Shown here: positions 33,770 through 46,400 of the stretch, in pieces
Position numbering within the stretch: the stretch's first letter is position 1
Layout: each line of letters opens with the position of its first letter
Assembly: GCA_020736575.1 (NCBI GenBank)
Contig: JAGPYM010000002.1
Span: forward strand, 248,001-312,000
DNA from: Thelonectria olida
Taxonomy: Eukaryota; Ascomycota; Sordariomycetes; Hypocreales; Nectriaceae
Reading direction: 5' to 3'
DNA length: 64,000 bases
The notes under the pieces: generated by a model
Database searches by the model: none
Seen by the model: only the letters and a program-made list of their open reading frames with translations
What the model was told of the DNA's origin: nothing
Made by a program: the position numbers and the translations under genes

Positions 33770-33923
33770 GGCATGGTTCATCTCAGGCTTGTTATTTCTG
33801 TTGATTTATTGCGAGAATTTGGTCTTTTGTCCACCCTTGTCGCACTTACAAAATTCGCCTGCAAAAGATGACGCGCATCCCCTCTGGTGACAATGATACG
33901 AAACCATGACCATCCTTCCAACT

Positions 33924-34039
33924 CTATCGTAGCATCGCTCGCACGCGATAGCAGTCATTTTGGCGAAAACACAGCATTATTTGCCCCTCCGTTCGGTGCT
34001 CGACCGATCTTATTTCCCATCTTGGGGTGCTCGAGATAA
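33924..34039. promoter_or_regulatory. Cluster of three HGATAR sites
   Basis: CGATAG on the minus strand (33924-33929), CGATAG on the plus strand (33946-33951) and AGATAA on the plus strand (34034-34039) match the HGATAR consensus of AreA/Nit2-type GATA factors. They lie 280-395 bases before the start of an allantoate-permease-like gene, which fits nitrogen catabolite control. Single GATA matches are common by chance, so this is suggestive only. Confidence 0.4.
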
Positions 34040-34230
34040 CGTCTTCGTACAGCAAATGACGCAACGCGCTATTCCTGGTAATTCACGGGCGCATGCGCGA
34101 CAAAAGCCCCGCCGAGTCGATGTTGCCAAGCCAAAGCATCGACTTCGATCGAGTAATGGCAATGGACAGAGGGAGAAGATGTGGTTCGGTCGTATGCAGA
34201 TGCTTGTTCATGGGCAGGGAATGCGAACGA

Positions 34231-34237
34231 TATAAAA
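34231..34237 (+). promoter_or_regulatory. TATA box of the MFS permease gene
   Basis: TATAAAA lies 82-88 bases before the chosen ATG at 34319, downstream of the GATA sites. Confidence 0.5.
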
Positions 34238-34318
34238 CATGATGGGCAGTCCTCTCGCCTTTGGAGGGCCATTGAAGGGAACCCGACTTCTTCCTGGCCT
34301 TCAGCAGCAGTACAGAAT

Positions 34319-36025
34319 ATGGCTTCGGGACCCATGGCGGACGATCAGGCCCCCCAAGCAGGCGTCTTTAAGCTTATTTCCAAGCATATCCCATACTTTC
34401 GCGACCCCAAACATGTCCTGCTCTTCAAACTCGACTGTCTGCTCCTTACATGGGCCTTTATCGCTGGGTATGGTCTCACTTCCGCCAACCATCATGATGC
34501 GGAACATCAGCTAAATCTTGCATTGCAGAATTCTGAAAGAGCTGGATCAGAGCGCAACGACTCAGGCCTATGTATCTGGAATGAGGGAATCCTTGAGTCT
34601 ATATGGCAACGAATTAGTCGAGTTCACCACATTCTTCAGCATTGGCTACGCCATCGGCCTCGTGCCAGGCCAACTGATTCAGACCAAGGTATGTGAAGAT
34701 TTGGTTCCATCAATTTAAACATGGGCTAAGGGTTGCTCACAGGTCCGACCTTCTCTCTTCATCCCATGTTGCGAAATAACATGGGGTCTCTTGGTCGTGT
34801 TGTAAGTCGTTATGTTATGCCATTATCCACAAGAAGATCTGATCCTAACCACTTCAACAGCACGTCAAAGGCTCAGAATGCCCAGACTATCTATGCCTTG
34901 CGATTCTTCCTCGGCCTCTTCTCCGCCGTCTTCTGGCCCAGCGTCGTAAACTTGATCTTCAACTGGTACACTCCAGCTGAGCTCGCCGTGAGAGTCGCAG
35001 CATTTACCATTTCCGACGTCGCAGGCGCAATGTTCTTGGGCGCGCTCCAGGCTGCGCTTTACAAAAACATGAACGGCATCCACGGCATTGCGGGCTGGCA
35101 GTGGCTGTTCATCATCGCCGGTGTCATCACCATCGGCCAGGGCCTTATTGGCTTCGTCATCATCCCCGACACACCAGCATACACACGAGCGCTCTGGCTG
35201 ACCGACGCCGAGAAGGAGATTGCGCGTCGTCGAATGAGGGAGTTTGGAGCCAACACATCGCAACTCATCCCCGTCTCCGTCCTCAAGCAAAAGCTACGAA
35301 AGCTGATTGTCCATCCCGTCACCTATTTTTACCTCTTTTCGTTTGCATTCAGTGCTTGGAGCCACAGGGCAAATTCTTACTTCGTCCTATACCTCGAGAG
35401 CTTGACCGACTCAAATGGGGACCGCCTCTACAGCACATATCAAGTCAACGTCATTCCCCTCGGAGGCTATGCGCTGCAGATTCTGACCAACCTGGGCCTG
35501 AACTGGTTGTCTGACTGGAAGCACTGGCGATGGCAGGTGAGTATTGGCTCTGCCTTCTGCTACGGAGTCATGCTGTCCGTCCTCTGCGGTTGGCCGTCCG
35601 ACTACAAAGTCGTGCTGGCATTCTACTTCATGACATATGCAACGAATGCCGGGAGTCCATCCTTTATGGCGTGGATGGCCGAACTGCTGCGCAAGGAACC
35701 GGAGGCGCGTGCCATCATCGTCGCGCTCACGGTCATGGTCGTCTACATCGGACATGCGACGATCCCATTGCGTGCATTTAGAGTGGCCGACTCACCTCGA
35801 TATCCAATTGGATTCCCGCTTTCCACTGCCTTCACATTTGCCTCGATTCTCATTCAGTTCGGAATGCTCTGGTGGGGGAACCGAAATCCGCAGATCATGG
35901 AATATGGTTACGATGCGCCCAAGAACGTGTCAAGAGCCTCGGACGAAGAGAACTCAAAGGTTGTAGATGGCTTTGATGAAGCAAAGATGGCACAAGCGCA
36001 GGTGGTGAAGGTGCAAGATGAGTAG
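34319..36025 (+). CDS. MFS anion:cation symporter, allantoate permease type (Dal5-like)
   Basis: A twelve-span MFS permease of 510 residues. Exons are 34319-34467, 34529-34688, 34743-34801 and 34861-36025, with three introns of 54-61 nt and all phases consistent. The start is the ATG of MASGPMADDQ; the frame stays open upstream but gives no family-like sequence. After splicing, the first spans read in order: DCLLLTWAFIAG, the LDQSATTQAYVSGM block typical of Dal5/Tna1 carriers, GYAIGLVPGQL and ITWGLLVVLF. The second half has the YLESLTDSNGDRLYSTYQVN loop and WLSDWKHWRW, as in the same family. Members carry allantoate, ureidosuccinate, nicotinate, vitamins or dipeptides; the exact substrate cannot be read from sequence. 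GATA sites and a TATA box lie upstream, consistent with nitrogen regulation. Confidence 0.9.
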
Positions 36026-39000
36026 TAGGAATAGCCACGCGCCAGGTAGTGAAATCAATACGTTCTTATCAAATTACTATGAACTGGCTAGTACTAGAAA
36101 GGGTCGTGTCTAGGTAGGATTTGAAGTTCGTCATGTATGCATAATATTATGAGAGTGCAATACCCAGCAAGACCCCATAATGCCCAAAGAGTGTCCACGC
36201 ATCCTAGCGGTGAATGACACTTTCATGGAATCCATCGAGTTCCAGTATGCATTATCCTTTTCTCCAAACAATATTAGTCTCATTCTTCATCTAATCTAGT
36301 GACTTTCTCGTCCACACTCCGGCCACCGGTTGCGATACTGCGGAGTGTTGATGGACATACAACGAGAGGAATTGGAGCGGGTGGATAGAGACAAGGTGCT
36401 CTATCTTCCCTAATATTAGGAGAAACAATCGAGATAGTATAGACTACTAAATTAAATTAGAAATAATTTTCCGAGAGCTAGGTCTCAACCAAGCAACGCC
36501 TTATCAGAGAACTAGACATTGATCGCGTGACCAGATACCATCTTTAGACAAGCAGTCTTGGGGAGATTCGGGCGGCGCTTACCCTACACTTGCGCTCAAA
36601 GCAACCATGTTCTTTCGTTTGGCACGTCAAACACGATCTTTATATACCTAAATATGTTCAGAATAAACTCTCGGAAGAGATTTCGTTTCCATGGTCTATA
36701 AGTAGCTGTCTCTCGGGCCTTGGCCCCTGAATGCGATTATGTCCCTTGCGACGCGTTCCTTCGAAGACCAATTCGAGCTGTGAATACAGTCATAAGCATA
36801 CAATGGCAATATCTTTTAGTACAAAGATACAACGTGGCATTGGAGTTCCACCGGTGCTATTCGGCACGTCTTGCGTTTGCCAAGAATCTTCTTATCCACC
36901 GAGAGATTCCTTCGACGCAGTTATCCGTAAAATCATGCTCTGTACGAAGTACGTAACCATCTCCGCTCGGCTGAAGGTGGCACATACTTCGTGAAACAGG
37001 CTGAGTCCACACTTCCGGAGTGGACTTGAGGCTGGGGCCTAGCTCCTGAGTAAACGGGGCTCGCGGAAGTCGCAACAGATTTCCGGCGTCTCTCGAAAGT
37101 GAACTCGCTGATAGAGCTAGGATGATGGGAATCAAGCACCACGCCGTGTATTCATTCCTCTCGAGGTAAATCATACCGCGCAGCCTATTCATGATCTATC
37201 CGAGATGCTGACCTCTGCTTACAAGTCCTAATCCGGTAGATCACAGCGACAAGCATATGATGAACGGAAACGGACCAAATGATAGGAATCCCGTTGGTAG
37301 TTCAGCCACTGTTTCTCAAACAACTGGACCCAAAGCGATCCACTTGGTTGACATCCAGGTCCCGACTCCGTAGATATCGTGCCGCACCGATCACATGACC
37401 GGTCTTGTTTTAGGAGATACAAATAGTGACTGTCTAATACTAGTGTAAGGCCATATTAAAGCACGTATCGTAGAGGTCCCTGGCGGTTTTCGCGGATATT
37501 CTTCACATATGGCAAGGTGCGCACTCTGTCGACTAGGGTTCTCGCATAGCGCGTCGAAAGCCACCCAGGGTCCCGGCGTCTTCAAGTGAAACGCTGATGA
37601 GCGCTGAGAAAGCAGCAAGAGTGGGTGGAAGAATGGCTTTGATTACTCCACTGGCATTGAAAGGAAGGCCTCCACGCAAAGTGACGTGGTTTAGCATGGA
37701 TTCGAGCGACGGGAGAAGTGCTCCATCGCAACGGGGCAACGGGGCTTGGTTTACACAGCATTGCGCGACAAAGGCGGGAAATGGGATGGGACAGGGCCAC
37801 TCTTGGGCTCTGATGGACTCTCGAGTGACGCGAAAGAAATGGCATTCCGTAAGGCTGTGGACGGGGAAGATGCCGGGGTCGGATTGAGATGGGGACTGTG
37901 AATCCGGATGGAAGAGTTTGGCTTAGGTTGGGCTCTTTAGAATGGGGAGAATTGGAGAAATGGAGCTGAACGGGGTCACGACCATCCACTTGTGTCGTCA
38001 TTACGTCGTGAGGAAGATGGGTGAAGATATTTTGAGGGGTTAGAGGGGGGGACATCAGGCGATGGGTTTGAAGGCTTTTGCGAAGAAGTTGACGAGACTG
38101 AAAGATGCCGTAATAAATTAACATACAGAACCAATCACGGCCAAATCCAAGGATCGAACCAATGCATTGGGTTCAGCCAAGTGGAGCGGCATTTCACACG
38201 AACGGTCGTGGCTTGGAAGACTGCGACGAATGTTCCATTTGTTCCATGGCCCAGACGTGAGGACGAGGAGGGACGAGGGTAGTCAGGGAACCAGGGTTGG
38301 AGCAAACCAGTGGGGAGCCACGCGGTTGAAACTTGGTGACGATGCAAACGTGCATTTCAGACATGTTCAGCGGAAGAGAAAAGCAAGGCATTGTGAGGAA
38401 AAGAAACGCGAGGCGCTTTGGAGGCTTGGGGCTAAGAGATTCCATACATGAACCCATCGGAGTGAGAAGCGAGAAGGCAGAAATATTACCCACCGGCCTT
38501 GGACCTAATTTAGTTTAGAATGAAGCATGAGCAGTGAAAAGTACGGCATCCCTAAAATAGTCTAGCCACGACGGTGGCTTCAGTTCAGGTCCGTTATTAG
38601 TCCCAGTCTTTAGAACTGCCTCCTCGCGTTTTCCCTGCCCGTTCTGGTGGGGACTTGTCCGTTTCTCGCCTTCAACAGCGTCTCGGCTGAACCGTAAGGA
38701 CGACCAAGACAAGTGGCCTCGGCCCCTGTCTCCATCTATTGCGACGCGAAGCGAGGAAGAAGGGTCCAGTTCTCCCTCGCCCCCTCGCCTCATGGGCCAC
38801 CCCCTCTCTTTTCTCACCACCGCCACTCAACGACCCCTACACACGACGAGTCGTCTCACGCACAGATTAATTGCTGCGCATGAGAGAAAAGCTCAGACCC
38901 CGTGCCAGGTAATTGCCGTCGAGGAAATCGAGAAAATCCGATAGCCAAGTCGACCCCAACTGAGCAAAGGCTGCCTGCCGATCGATCGTCAATTACCTCG

Positions 39001-39241
39001 CCCCCTTCCCTTCACAGTCCCAAGTCACAGTATCCGTTCAGTACCAGAGAACGGTTCCACGGATCCTTCCCCCGTTTGACCCCACGGGCCACGCTCAGAA
39101 CACGGCTGCCCTCCTCCCTCCTCCAGCTCGTCTCGCCCGCGCCTCGATTCGCATCACCAAGGCCTCCGAGGTCCCGAGATCCCTATACCGCCGCTTGGCT
39201 ATCCTCTCCTGCCCTGATTGCTAAGGAACAAAGGTCGCACC
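36026..39241. other. Gene-free stretch of about 3.2 kb
   Basis: No convincing gene on either strand. The left end holds the 3' region of the MFS gene and an A/T-rich patch near 36410-36475. Open frames such as 37582-38124 on the minus strand are rich in Pro, Ser and His without motif. From about 38850 the sequence becomes C-rich and probably forms the promoter and leader of the coactosin gene. Confidence 0.45.
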
Positions 39242-39682
39242 ATGTCTGGCTTGGACGCACCTGAAGTTGCCGCCGCCTACGACGCGGTGCGTTCCGACAA
39301 GGACGAGACCAACTGGCTGCTCATCTCGCACGCCGCCGCCGTGGGCGACAAGCTGAAGCTCGCGAAGACGGGCACGGGCGGCATCGCGGAGCTGGTGTCG
39401 CACCTCGACGACTCGCAGGTGCAGTACGGCTACGTGCGCGTCGAGTACGCCAACGACAAGGAGAGCACGCGGGTCAAGTTCGTGCTGGTCATCTGGATCG
39501 GCGAGGGGACAAAGGTGATGCGCAAGGCGCGCGTCAGCATCGAGAGCGGCGAGGTCAAGCGCGTCCTGGGCCACCACAGCATCGCCGTGACGCCCAACGA
39601 CAAGTCGGAGCTCGAGGAGGGTGAAATCGTCACAAGGCTCAGAAAGGCAGGAGGAGCCGATTACAACGGCGGTCGAGGATGA
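39242..39682 (+). CDS. Coactosin-like ADF-H domain actin-binding protein
   Basis: An intronless gene for 146 residues, the usual length of coactosin. One ADF-H fold covers almost the whole protein: the N-terminal helix block (EVAAAYDAVRSDKDETNWLL), the VQYGYVRVEYANDKESTRVK strand-loop region, the central strand FVLVIWIGEGTKVMRKARVS, and the C-terminal helix ending GEIVTRLRKAGG. Coactosin binds F-actin and promotes actin dynamics in the cytosol. The ATG at 39242 is preceded by CACC, a good context; frame extension upstream to 39218 lacks another ATG. Codon use is strongly GC-biased compared with the accessory left part, suggesting high expression and core-genome status. Adjacent genes give no functional clue. 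Confidence 0.9.
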   Translation: MSGLDAPEVAAAYDAVRSDKDETNWLLISHAAAVGDKLKLAKTGTGGIAELVSHLDDSQVQYGYVRVEYANDKESTRVKFVLVIWIGEGTKVMRKARVSIESGEVKRVLGHHSIAVTPNDKSELEEGEIVTRLRKAGGADYNGGRG

Positions 39683-41574
39683 TATACTCTACTATAAACA
39701 AGGCGAAACCTGGTAGCCGGGAGTTGAGGGAGCGCTGTCCGTTTCTTGCATGGTTCTGGACACTACGCACTGCGCATGGCTTGATCTGGCATCTGCATCG
39801 GCATGTTTTGCTCGTTTTGGGATAAATAGAGATACGGCATCGCTCACATAGCTGCCGATGCTTGTAATTTTTGGTTCCGGGTGGTGAGTTGGGTTCGTTT
39901 CTAATCAACACCAAAGCCTGATGATGCAGCAAGGATACTAGATAGACACACAAAGAGAGGAGGCACGCGACACACCGTTTACGATATGCCACTGTACGTA
40001 CTCCGTATACTACTGTACCGTCCGTACCCGTTTCCCACTGGACCCTGGGCAGGCAAGAAACAAGGGCCTCGATTGCTGCCCCTCGGTGACCATTCGGATG
40101 CCATGCCCGTGGTTGAGCTGGGCCCCTTGCAGCCATGATCCATGCTTCGGTCTGAACCAACACAATATCAGAAAAGACTCCAATGGCCTGACCATTTCCC
40201 ACCGTCGGGTCATTCAGCCGCGCCGCATTACTCTGAAGGGAGAATTGTCCCCAGGCCATGAATCGAGTCTCCAGTTCTCCTCCCCCCCCCCCAAAAATGC
40301 TCCTCCCCATGCCCCCTCCCCCGTCTTGTGTTCAAGGGTGAGATATCCTCGCTCAGCGCGGATCCTTGAAGGAACCAAACACATCTCCATTGGCACACAA
40401 AACTGCCCGTGGCAAATCCCCGTCGCCTCCTCCGCCGGCGAATGCCCCGTCCCGTCCCACTCCCGTCCCCAGCATCATTACTCGCTCACTCCAGAAACTC
40501 TCCTCTGCTGTCCTGTCCGTGTCACTTGCAGCAGTTCCTTCGACCAACCAACCAACAGTATTCGTCGTACTTGGTTGCCGCGGTATTAATCTCCTGCCGG
40601 TTTGAGCTAGAAGCCCCGATCGGCCTGGCCGCTTGGTGCACCCACCTCTTCTCTTCCCCGTCCACTCCGAAGCCTCGAATCACTCATTCAATTCGCTGGC
40701 CGAGGGGACCTCTGTTTATGACGTAGAAACGTACCTTGGCATTGCACAGTCTGTTACGTCGCATAATGGGCAATAATGGGCTTTGTGCGCTCGCTCGCCC
40801 TCCCCGTAATCTGCGATACCCATTCTTGTACTTCGTAACTGAGTCCTCGGTGTTACTTTGTACGTTTCGGGAAGCCTTGTGAAGCTCTCTCCACGCACTC
40901 CACACGCACACTAGTAAGCATAGCCCATCCATAAACCTTTCGTCTCGTCCGACGATGGGATGGGCATGAATGAAGCTATCTGCTCGGCGTGATCCCTCCT
41001 TTATCGTTTCCCTGCTTGGTGTGCTCCCCTTCTCGTAACCTTTCCTTTTCCAATCACCTGGAATCCGATCTGCACCCGCAAATCCTCCCCCCCTCCCTCC
41101 CTCGCAGACTCCGAGAGACAGGGAACAGCCAACAACACCTATCCTGAGACGAATGTCAGCTCTACCGTTGTCCCGCCACGTGTGTTCGAATTGAGCATCC
41201 TACCCATCCCTGTCCTGCATCCGAAGCTTGGCTTCTGATCGCTCTTCTTTCTCCCGTCCCCGGTCGCATTCATCAACCGTTACCGTATCCTGTCCTCCTT
41301 TCCTCTTCTGGCCGCTGTCCGTGTCCAGACCCTACTCGATTCTCTGTCAACCCTAAATACACTGCAACCCCCCCTTCGTTTACTTGGCTGCCAATCCCTT
41401 CCTTCTTTCCTCCTTGCTTTTTCATTCCTTGTCTTCCCTCTTCAGGGTTTCTTCTTTTATTTAGTATTGTCCTAATCCCGACCCCGTCCCAACAACCACC
41501 CCTTCTCTGGATCGCGGACCGGCCCGTCGTCGTCGTCTCCTAACAACTTACACCACCGCGCCCATCCTGTCACG
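39683..41574. other. Intergenic region with a long pyrimidine-rich leader before the permease gene
   Basis: No supported gene. It includes an uninterrupted run of eleven C at 40282-40292. From about 40980 to 41574 the plus strand is strongly C/T-rich (many CTCC, TTCC and TCTT units), typical of promoters and 5' leaders of highly expressed fungal genes. Confidence 0.5.
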
Positions 41575-43400
41575 ATGGCGCCGCCCGACTACAAAGCCGA
41601 CTCCGGCAGCAATGAGATCAAGTACGAGAGCCACCCTGGCTCCAGCGGCCCCGACACGGCCGACAAGCTGCTCGAGGATCTGGGCTACGCCCCCGAGCTG
41701 CAGCGAAACCGCTCGACTCTCCAGGTCGCCTTCATGTCCTTCGTCCTCGCCTCCATTCCTTACGGCCTTGCTACAACCCTCTACTACCCGCTAATTGGCG
41801 GCGGCCCCGTCAACATCATCTGGGGCTGGGTCATGGTCTCGCTCATCATCATCTGTGTTGCTTCGTCCCTCGGTGAAATCACCAGCGTCTATCCCACAGC
41901 CGGAGGTACTACAGTGTTCTATATTCCCCGATCCGGCTCGCAAACCTCCTCTCTGTCGTCCCTTTCGGTGTGACCATGTAATTGATCGTGATATTAGGTG
42001 TCTATTACCAAGCATTCATGCTGGCTCCCCCTCGCTGGCGGAGAATTGCTGGCTGGGTCTGCGGCTGGATGTACCTTGTTGGTAACATTTCCATCACGCT
42101 CTCTGTAAACTTTGGCACTACTCTGTTCATTGTCGCCTGTGTCAATGTGTTTGAGACGGAGCCCGGCGTCGGCGTGCTTGAGGGCAAGCCTTACCAGATC
42201 TACTTGATCTTCTTGGCCATCACCCTGATCTGCAACGCCGTTTCTTCTCTTGGCAACAAGTATCTTCCTTGGCTTGACGTGAGCTCTCCTGCGAAGTGTC
42301 CCTGTGATCGTATCTCAAGCTAACTCGTGCCCAAGACTGCTGCCATCTACTGGACCTTTGCCGGTCTCATTGCCATCGTCGTCACCGTTCTCGTCATGGC
42401 TAAGCATGGCCGACACAGCGCCAAATATGTCTTCACCCACTTCGAGTCCAACTCGGGATGGCCAGATGGCTGGTCCTTTTGTGTCGGTCTGCTGCACGCC
42501 GGTTATGCCACGTCCTCGACCGGCATGATCATCTCGTGAGTGACCCCTAGGCGATGTTGTGTATCGTAACTGTATCTGACGCCTTACGCCCTCATGCAGT
42601 ATGTGTGAAGAAGTCCAGAAGCCCGCGACCCAGGTCCCCCGCGCCATGGTCGCCACCGTTTGCCTCAACACCCTCGCTGGTCTCCTCTTTATGATCCCTC
42701 TGATCTTCGTCCTCCCCGACATCCAGGAGCTCATCTCCCTCGCTTCAGGTCAGCCCGTGCCCACCATCCTCAAGTCCGCCGTCGGTTCCTCGGGTGGCGC
42801 GTTTGGCCTGCTCTTCCCCCTGATCGTCCTTGCCTTCATGTGCGGTATTGGCTGCACCACTGCCACCTCGCGATGCATCTTCGCCTTTGCCCGAGACGGT
42901 GCCGTTCCCGGTGCCAAGTGGTGGATGAAGATCAACCGCAAGCTTGACGTTCCCCTCAACGCCATGATGCTCAGCATGGCTGTCCAGCTCGCCCTGGGTC
43001 TCATCTACTTTGGTAGCACCGCTGCCTTTAACGCCTTCTCTGGTGTTGGTGTCATCTCGCTGACCGTCTCCTACGCCGTCCCTGTCGCCATCAGCCTGGC
43101 CACTGGCCGCAAGCAGGTCAAGACCGGCCAGTTCTTCCTTGGACCCATCGGAACCTTCTGCAACGTTGTCACTATTGGTGCGTACTCCTCCCTGAATCGC
43201 TTGAAATCGTCTTGCTTACTTGTTTAGCCTGGTCATTGCTGGTCGTGCCTCTGTTCTGCATGCCCTCAGCTATCCCCGTGACAGCCCAGACCGTCAACTA
43301 CGCCCCCGTCGTGTTCGTCTTCGCCACGGGAGTCTCTGGCATCTGGTACTGGGTCTGGGGCCACAAGAACTACGCTGGTCCCCCTACCCACGACGACTAA
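41575..43400 (+). CDS. GABA/choline-type amino-acid permease (APC superfamily), five exons
   Basis: A plasma-membrane permease of 520 residues from the fungal GABA/choline/polyamine branch of the APC superfamily (Uga4/Hnm1 relatives). Exons are 41575-41905, 41998-42278, 42336-42535, 42600-43177 and 43228-43400; introns are 50-92 nt and all junctions keep the frame. Family blocks in order: FVLASIPYGLATTLYYPLIG (span 1), SLGEITSVYPTAGGVYYQ joined across intron 1, WVCGWMYLVGN, HAGYATSSTGMIIS/MCEEVQKP joined across intron 3, and FAFARDGAVPGAKWW, the signature of this branch. The cytosolic C-terminus is short (KNYAGPPTHDD). The substrate cannot be decided between GABA, choline and related amines. 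Codon use is strongly biased to C at third positions, like the coactosin gene. Confidence 0.92.
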
Positions 43401-46400
43401 GCTGGTTGATCTGGCGGCGCCTTTCATTGCTTTGTTTTTCAGTGGCAGTCTATCTAGTACGTGTGCGTTTGGTTCGAAGACGCGATAGTCTTCCAAGAGT
43501 ACATGTATGTCGTGCAATGCTTGATACCCCTCCAAACGAAAAAAACAAAAAACAAAGCCTCTTCACGGTTCGGCATATTGATATTTAATTATTCAGTTAC
43601 AAAAGAAAGAATGTTACATATTGAACCAAAGAGATTCACCGGGACTATTGCGTGATTGTGCTTGTTGCTCATCGTGTCGTGACAGATTGGATATCCCACC
43701 AAACTATCCCTCATTCCGATTATCGACGACATCTCCTGATTCATCGACGACTCTTTCATAGGACGATATCGCAACAAGTGGCCGAATACTGGTGCAAGGT
43801 AGACGGATTCGAATCCTGAGGGCAATGACCACCTACCGCTTTACCTACCTGGAACTTATCTTCAACAACACCCACTTCAAGCCGGCGCATGCGAGTAAGC
43901 TGACATGTCAGAAGGATGCTGTCATCTTGGGCAGTACACGACTACTTTTTCTTCGTCGATTACCAGATGACACCAACAGGGCATCCGTCGTCAGGGTCTT
44001 ACCCTATACCCCCGAGCAAGATGATCGCGGCCAGACAGCTCTCAATCTTAGACGGATCGGGACCTTCCTGAACGACGTCCAGGTTATATCTGGGATTCGA
44101 TGGTTCTTTCACGTCTTTTTCACAGCCGGCGCGCCTTTGGCAGATCGAACTCGATGGTTATAGTGTTTAGAATGACGCGCTCGTTACATCAAGACGAGCA
44201 ACGTTCAACAACAAAATCGCGCAGGACCCTTCGACAGACTAGATAATCAATCATGGACACATTCAGAGTTATCATCTCGGAAAGCAAATAATGAGCAGAT
44301 TGTGCTTCCTGGTAGGCTGGTATAAGGTAACCAGGCCTCCTCACACGGTCTAAAAGCCCATGCTATCCTCCATGGAACTACGAACAACCACTTCACTCTT
44401 CGACATCGAAATAAGATCAAGACACCCAGCTCTCAAATCTAGAATACACCAAAACACCTTCCAGTGTGTCTTGTTGGCTGCCTTGGGATCGCACAGCAGA
44501 GCATAACCGAACAGGCAAGGAGAGCACTCGTCTCGCTCCAGCTTAACCGTTAGACGAGGAGAGAAACATTTCCGAATCATGATAACTTCCTCTATTTCTA
44601 CAAGAAATCTTAAATACAATTTTACAATGGACTGGGACCTTTTTTTGTGAACTACTCTTATATTAACACCGTTGCTTCTTCAGCGCTGGGCACTGCCATC
44701 TTGTGCTTCAACCACCGAAAGGACCGGCTACTCTCGAGGTTTTCCCCCCGTCCATAAGTTTCTTACGCTTGCACCGATTCATACTTTAGTAAGATACCCT
44801 GAGAGACCCCTCAGTATTTCTATGACGCCCATCAATGGAGTTCAACCCCATGGGGATGGCTCCTCCTCCGCTTTTGATAGCGAACCTTCCCTCGGGCTAT
44901 GGTGGGAACTCGGAACTCACCGTCTCGGAACTGGGGTCAATAGAACGAGCTCGCCTCATCTTTCACTGAGTCAATGAAGTGAGATTTTGGTATTGAACTC
45001 GTTTATATTAATAACAATGTATCTTTCCTTCTCATCATTAAGATGCCGCCGTGCGGCTAGAGAACTCGACCACGGTGAATTCAGTCCCCTACGGACTTAC
45101 GCGAGATTCGCAACTTGACGTGAGCTTGAAGGTAGATAGCTACACCGGGCTTGAACAGATCCCTCGAGATATGCCATCAAATTTAGGTGGCTGTCGATGA
45201 AATGAGTTCAGAGCGCCATGGTCTGTAACGTGTTATTTGTCTGGCCTTGTTCATTCGGTCTAGATATTCTCAACCACACTACAATTTGATCACCACGGAA
45301 GACAAGAGACGCAATGGAATGCCGTGGGCTGACTATGAGCTCCATTCATTCATCAATAATAACTCAGGGGGAAGCAGTCAGGCAATCAGGGTAGGAGGCC
45401 GACGTGCCATTCGAAGCGATTCCACCATACTATTGACCTGTCACTTCGGTATAAGACCAATCCGGTTGCTCGCAGCCATGGCAACTCGTCAATGGCTGAG
45501 ACATTTTGACCGACTCCTCCACTTCACATGCCCGAGCAGCATTCCAATGGCCAAGCTCGACTCAAGACATGCATACGGTGGCGTGAAAACGGCTGCGTAC
45601 GCCACTCCCCAGACGAAGACCCTTTGGCCTGCAACTCCATTTCCATCTTCGTCCCAACGCTCACCCAGCCGCCACATAACCATAACCCATTCCCCACTCC
45701 GTTTCGACCGTAATGGGAGACATGCAGGGTCCTCTTGTTTACTGAGAGGTAATGAGAGTACCCCACAGGCATAGAGAGCGTTGGCTGTGCCGTCGTATTT
45801 TTTCACCGAGTATCATGCAGGTTGACGGCGCAATGAAACCATCTCCAATGCTCCCCCTACTCTGCGCCGCTTGCGGTACAGCTTCGACACTTGGCGTAAC
45901 AGCGAGTCCCAAAGGAGGGAAGCCCTGAAGCCTGGAGGCAAAGGGAAAACTTCTCCGTATGCACCGTTTCCCTCGGCTTGCCAGTCTTGCCAGTTCATGC
46001 GCCGCTGCATGCACGTCGACAGTAGTGGGTGTCTTCGCCGCGCCAGCTACCGACTTTGCGGCGTTTACAATATGTCTTGCGCAATTTGTGTCGGGACGGA
46101 TCTGAGGGTTCATTTGTGTCCTTCGCCCATCGGAGGTCTAGATTTTGTTGGGTGCTTTGCCACCGTGGCTTTTGGTGTTGAGAAAAGCGGCGACAAGCAC
46201 CAGACGATCACTCAGAACCCAATGGGGCGATCTTCCACGTCGGCAGATAAGATTGATATCGCCATGGCTGATCCGACTTCAACCTACTCCCGACCCTCAC
46301 TGAAGTGCTAGAGTGTGTAACGCAACCGGTCAATCACTGCCTGGACTGGCTGAGGTGAGGTGTCAGAGCAAGGAAATTATGGTATGCAGATGCTGTGTAA

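Noticed and set aside
37582..38124. 180-codon minus-strand frame in the 36-39 kb interval
   Set aside because: Its composition is dominated by Pro, Ser, His and Arg, there is no domain or splice-supported extension, and frames of this length occur by chance in GC-rich DNA.
43795..43825. tRNA-like T-loop around GGATTCGAATCC
   Set aside because: The sequence is a palindrome; the required five-base T-stem does not pair around the seven-base loop and no acceptor stem is found.
45247..46311. Two overlapping plus-strand frames (175 and 146 codons) as possible genes
   Set aside because: No recognisable motif, atypical composition, competing frames of similar length on the opposite strand, and no plausible introns.
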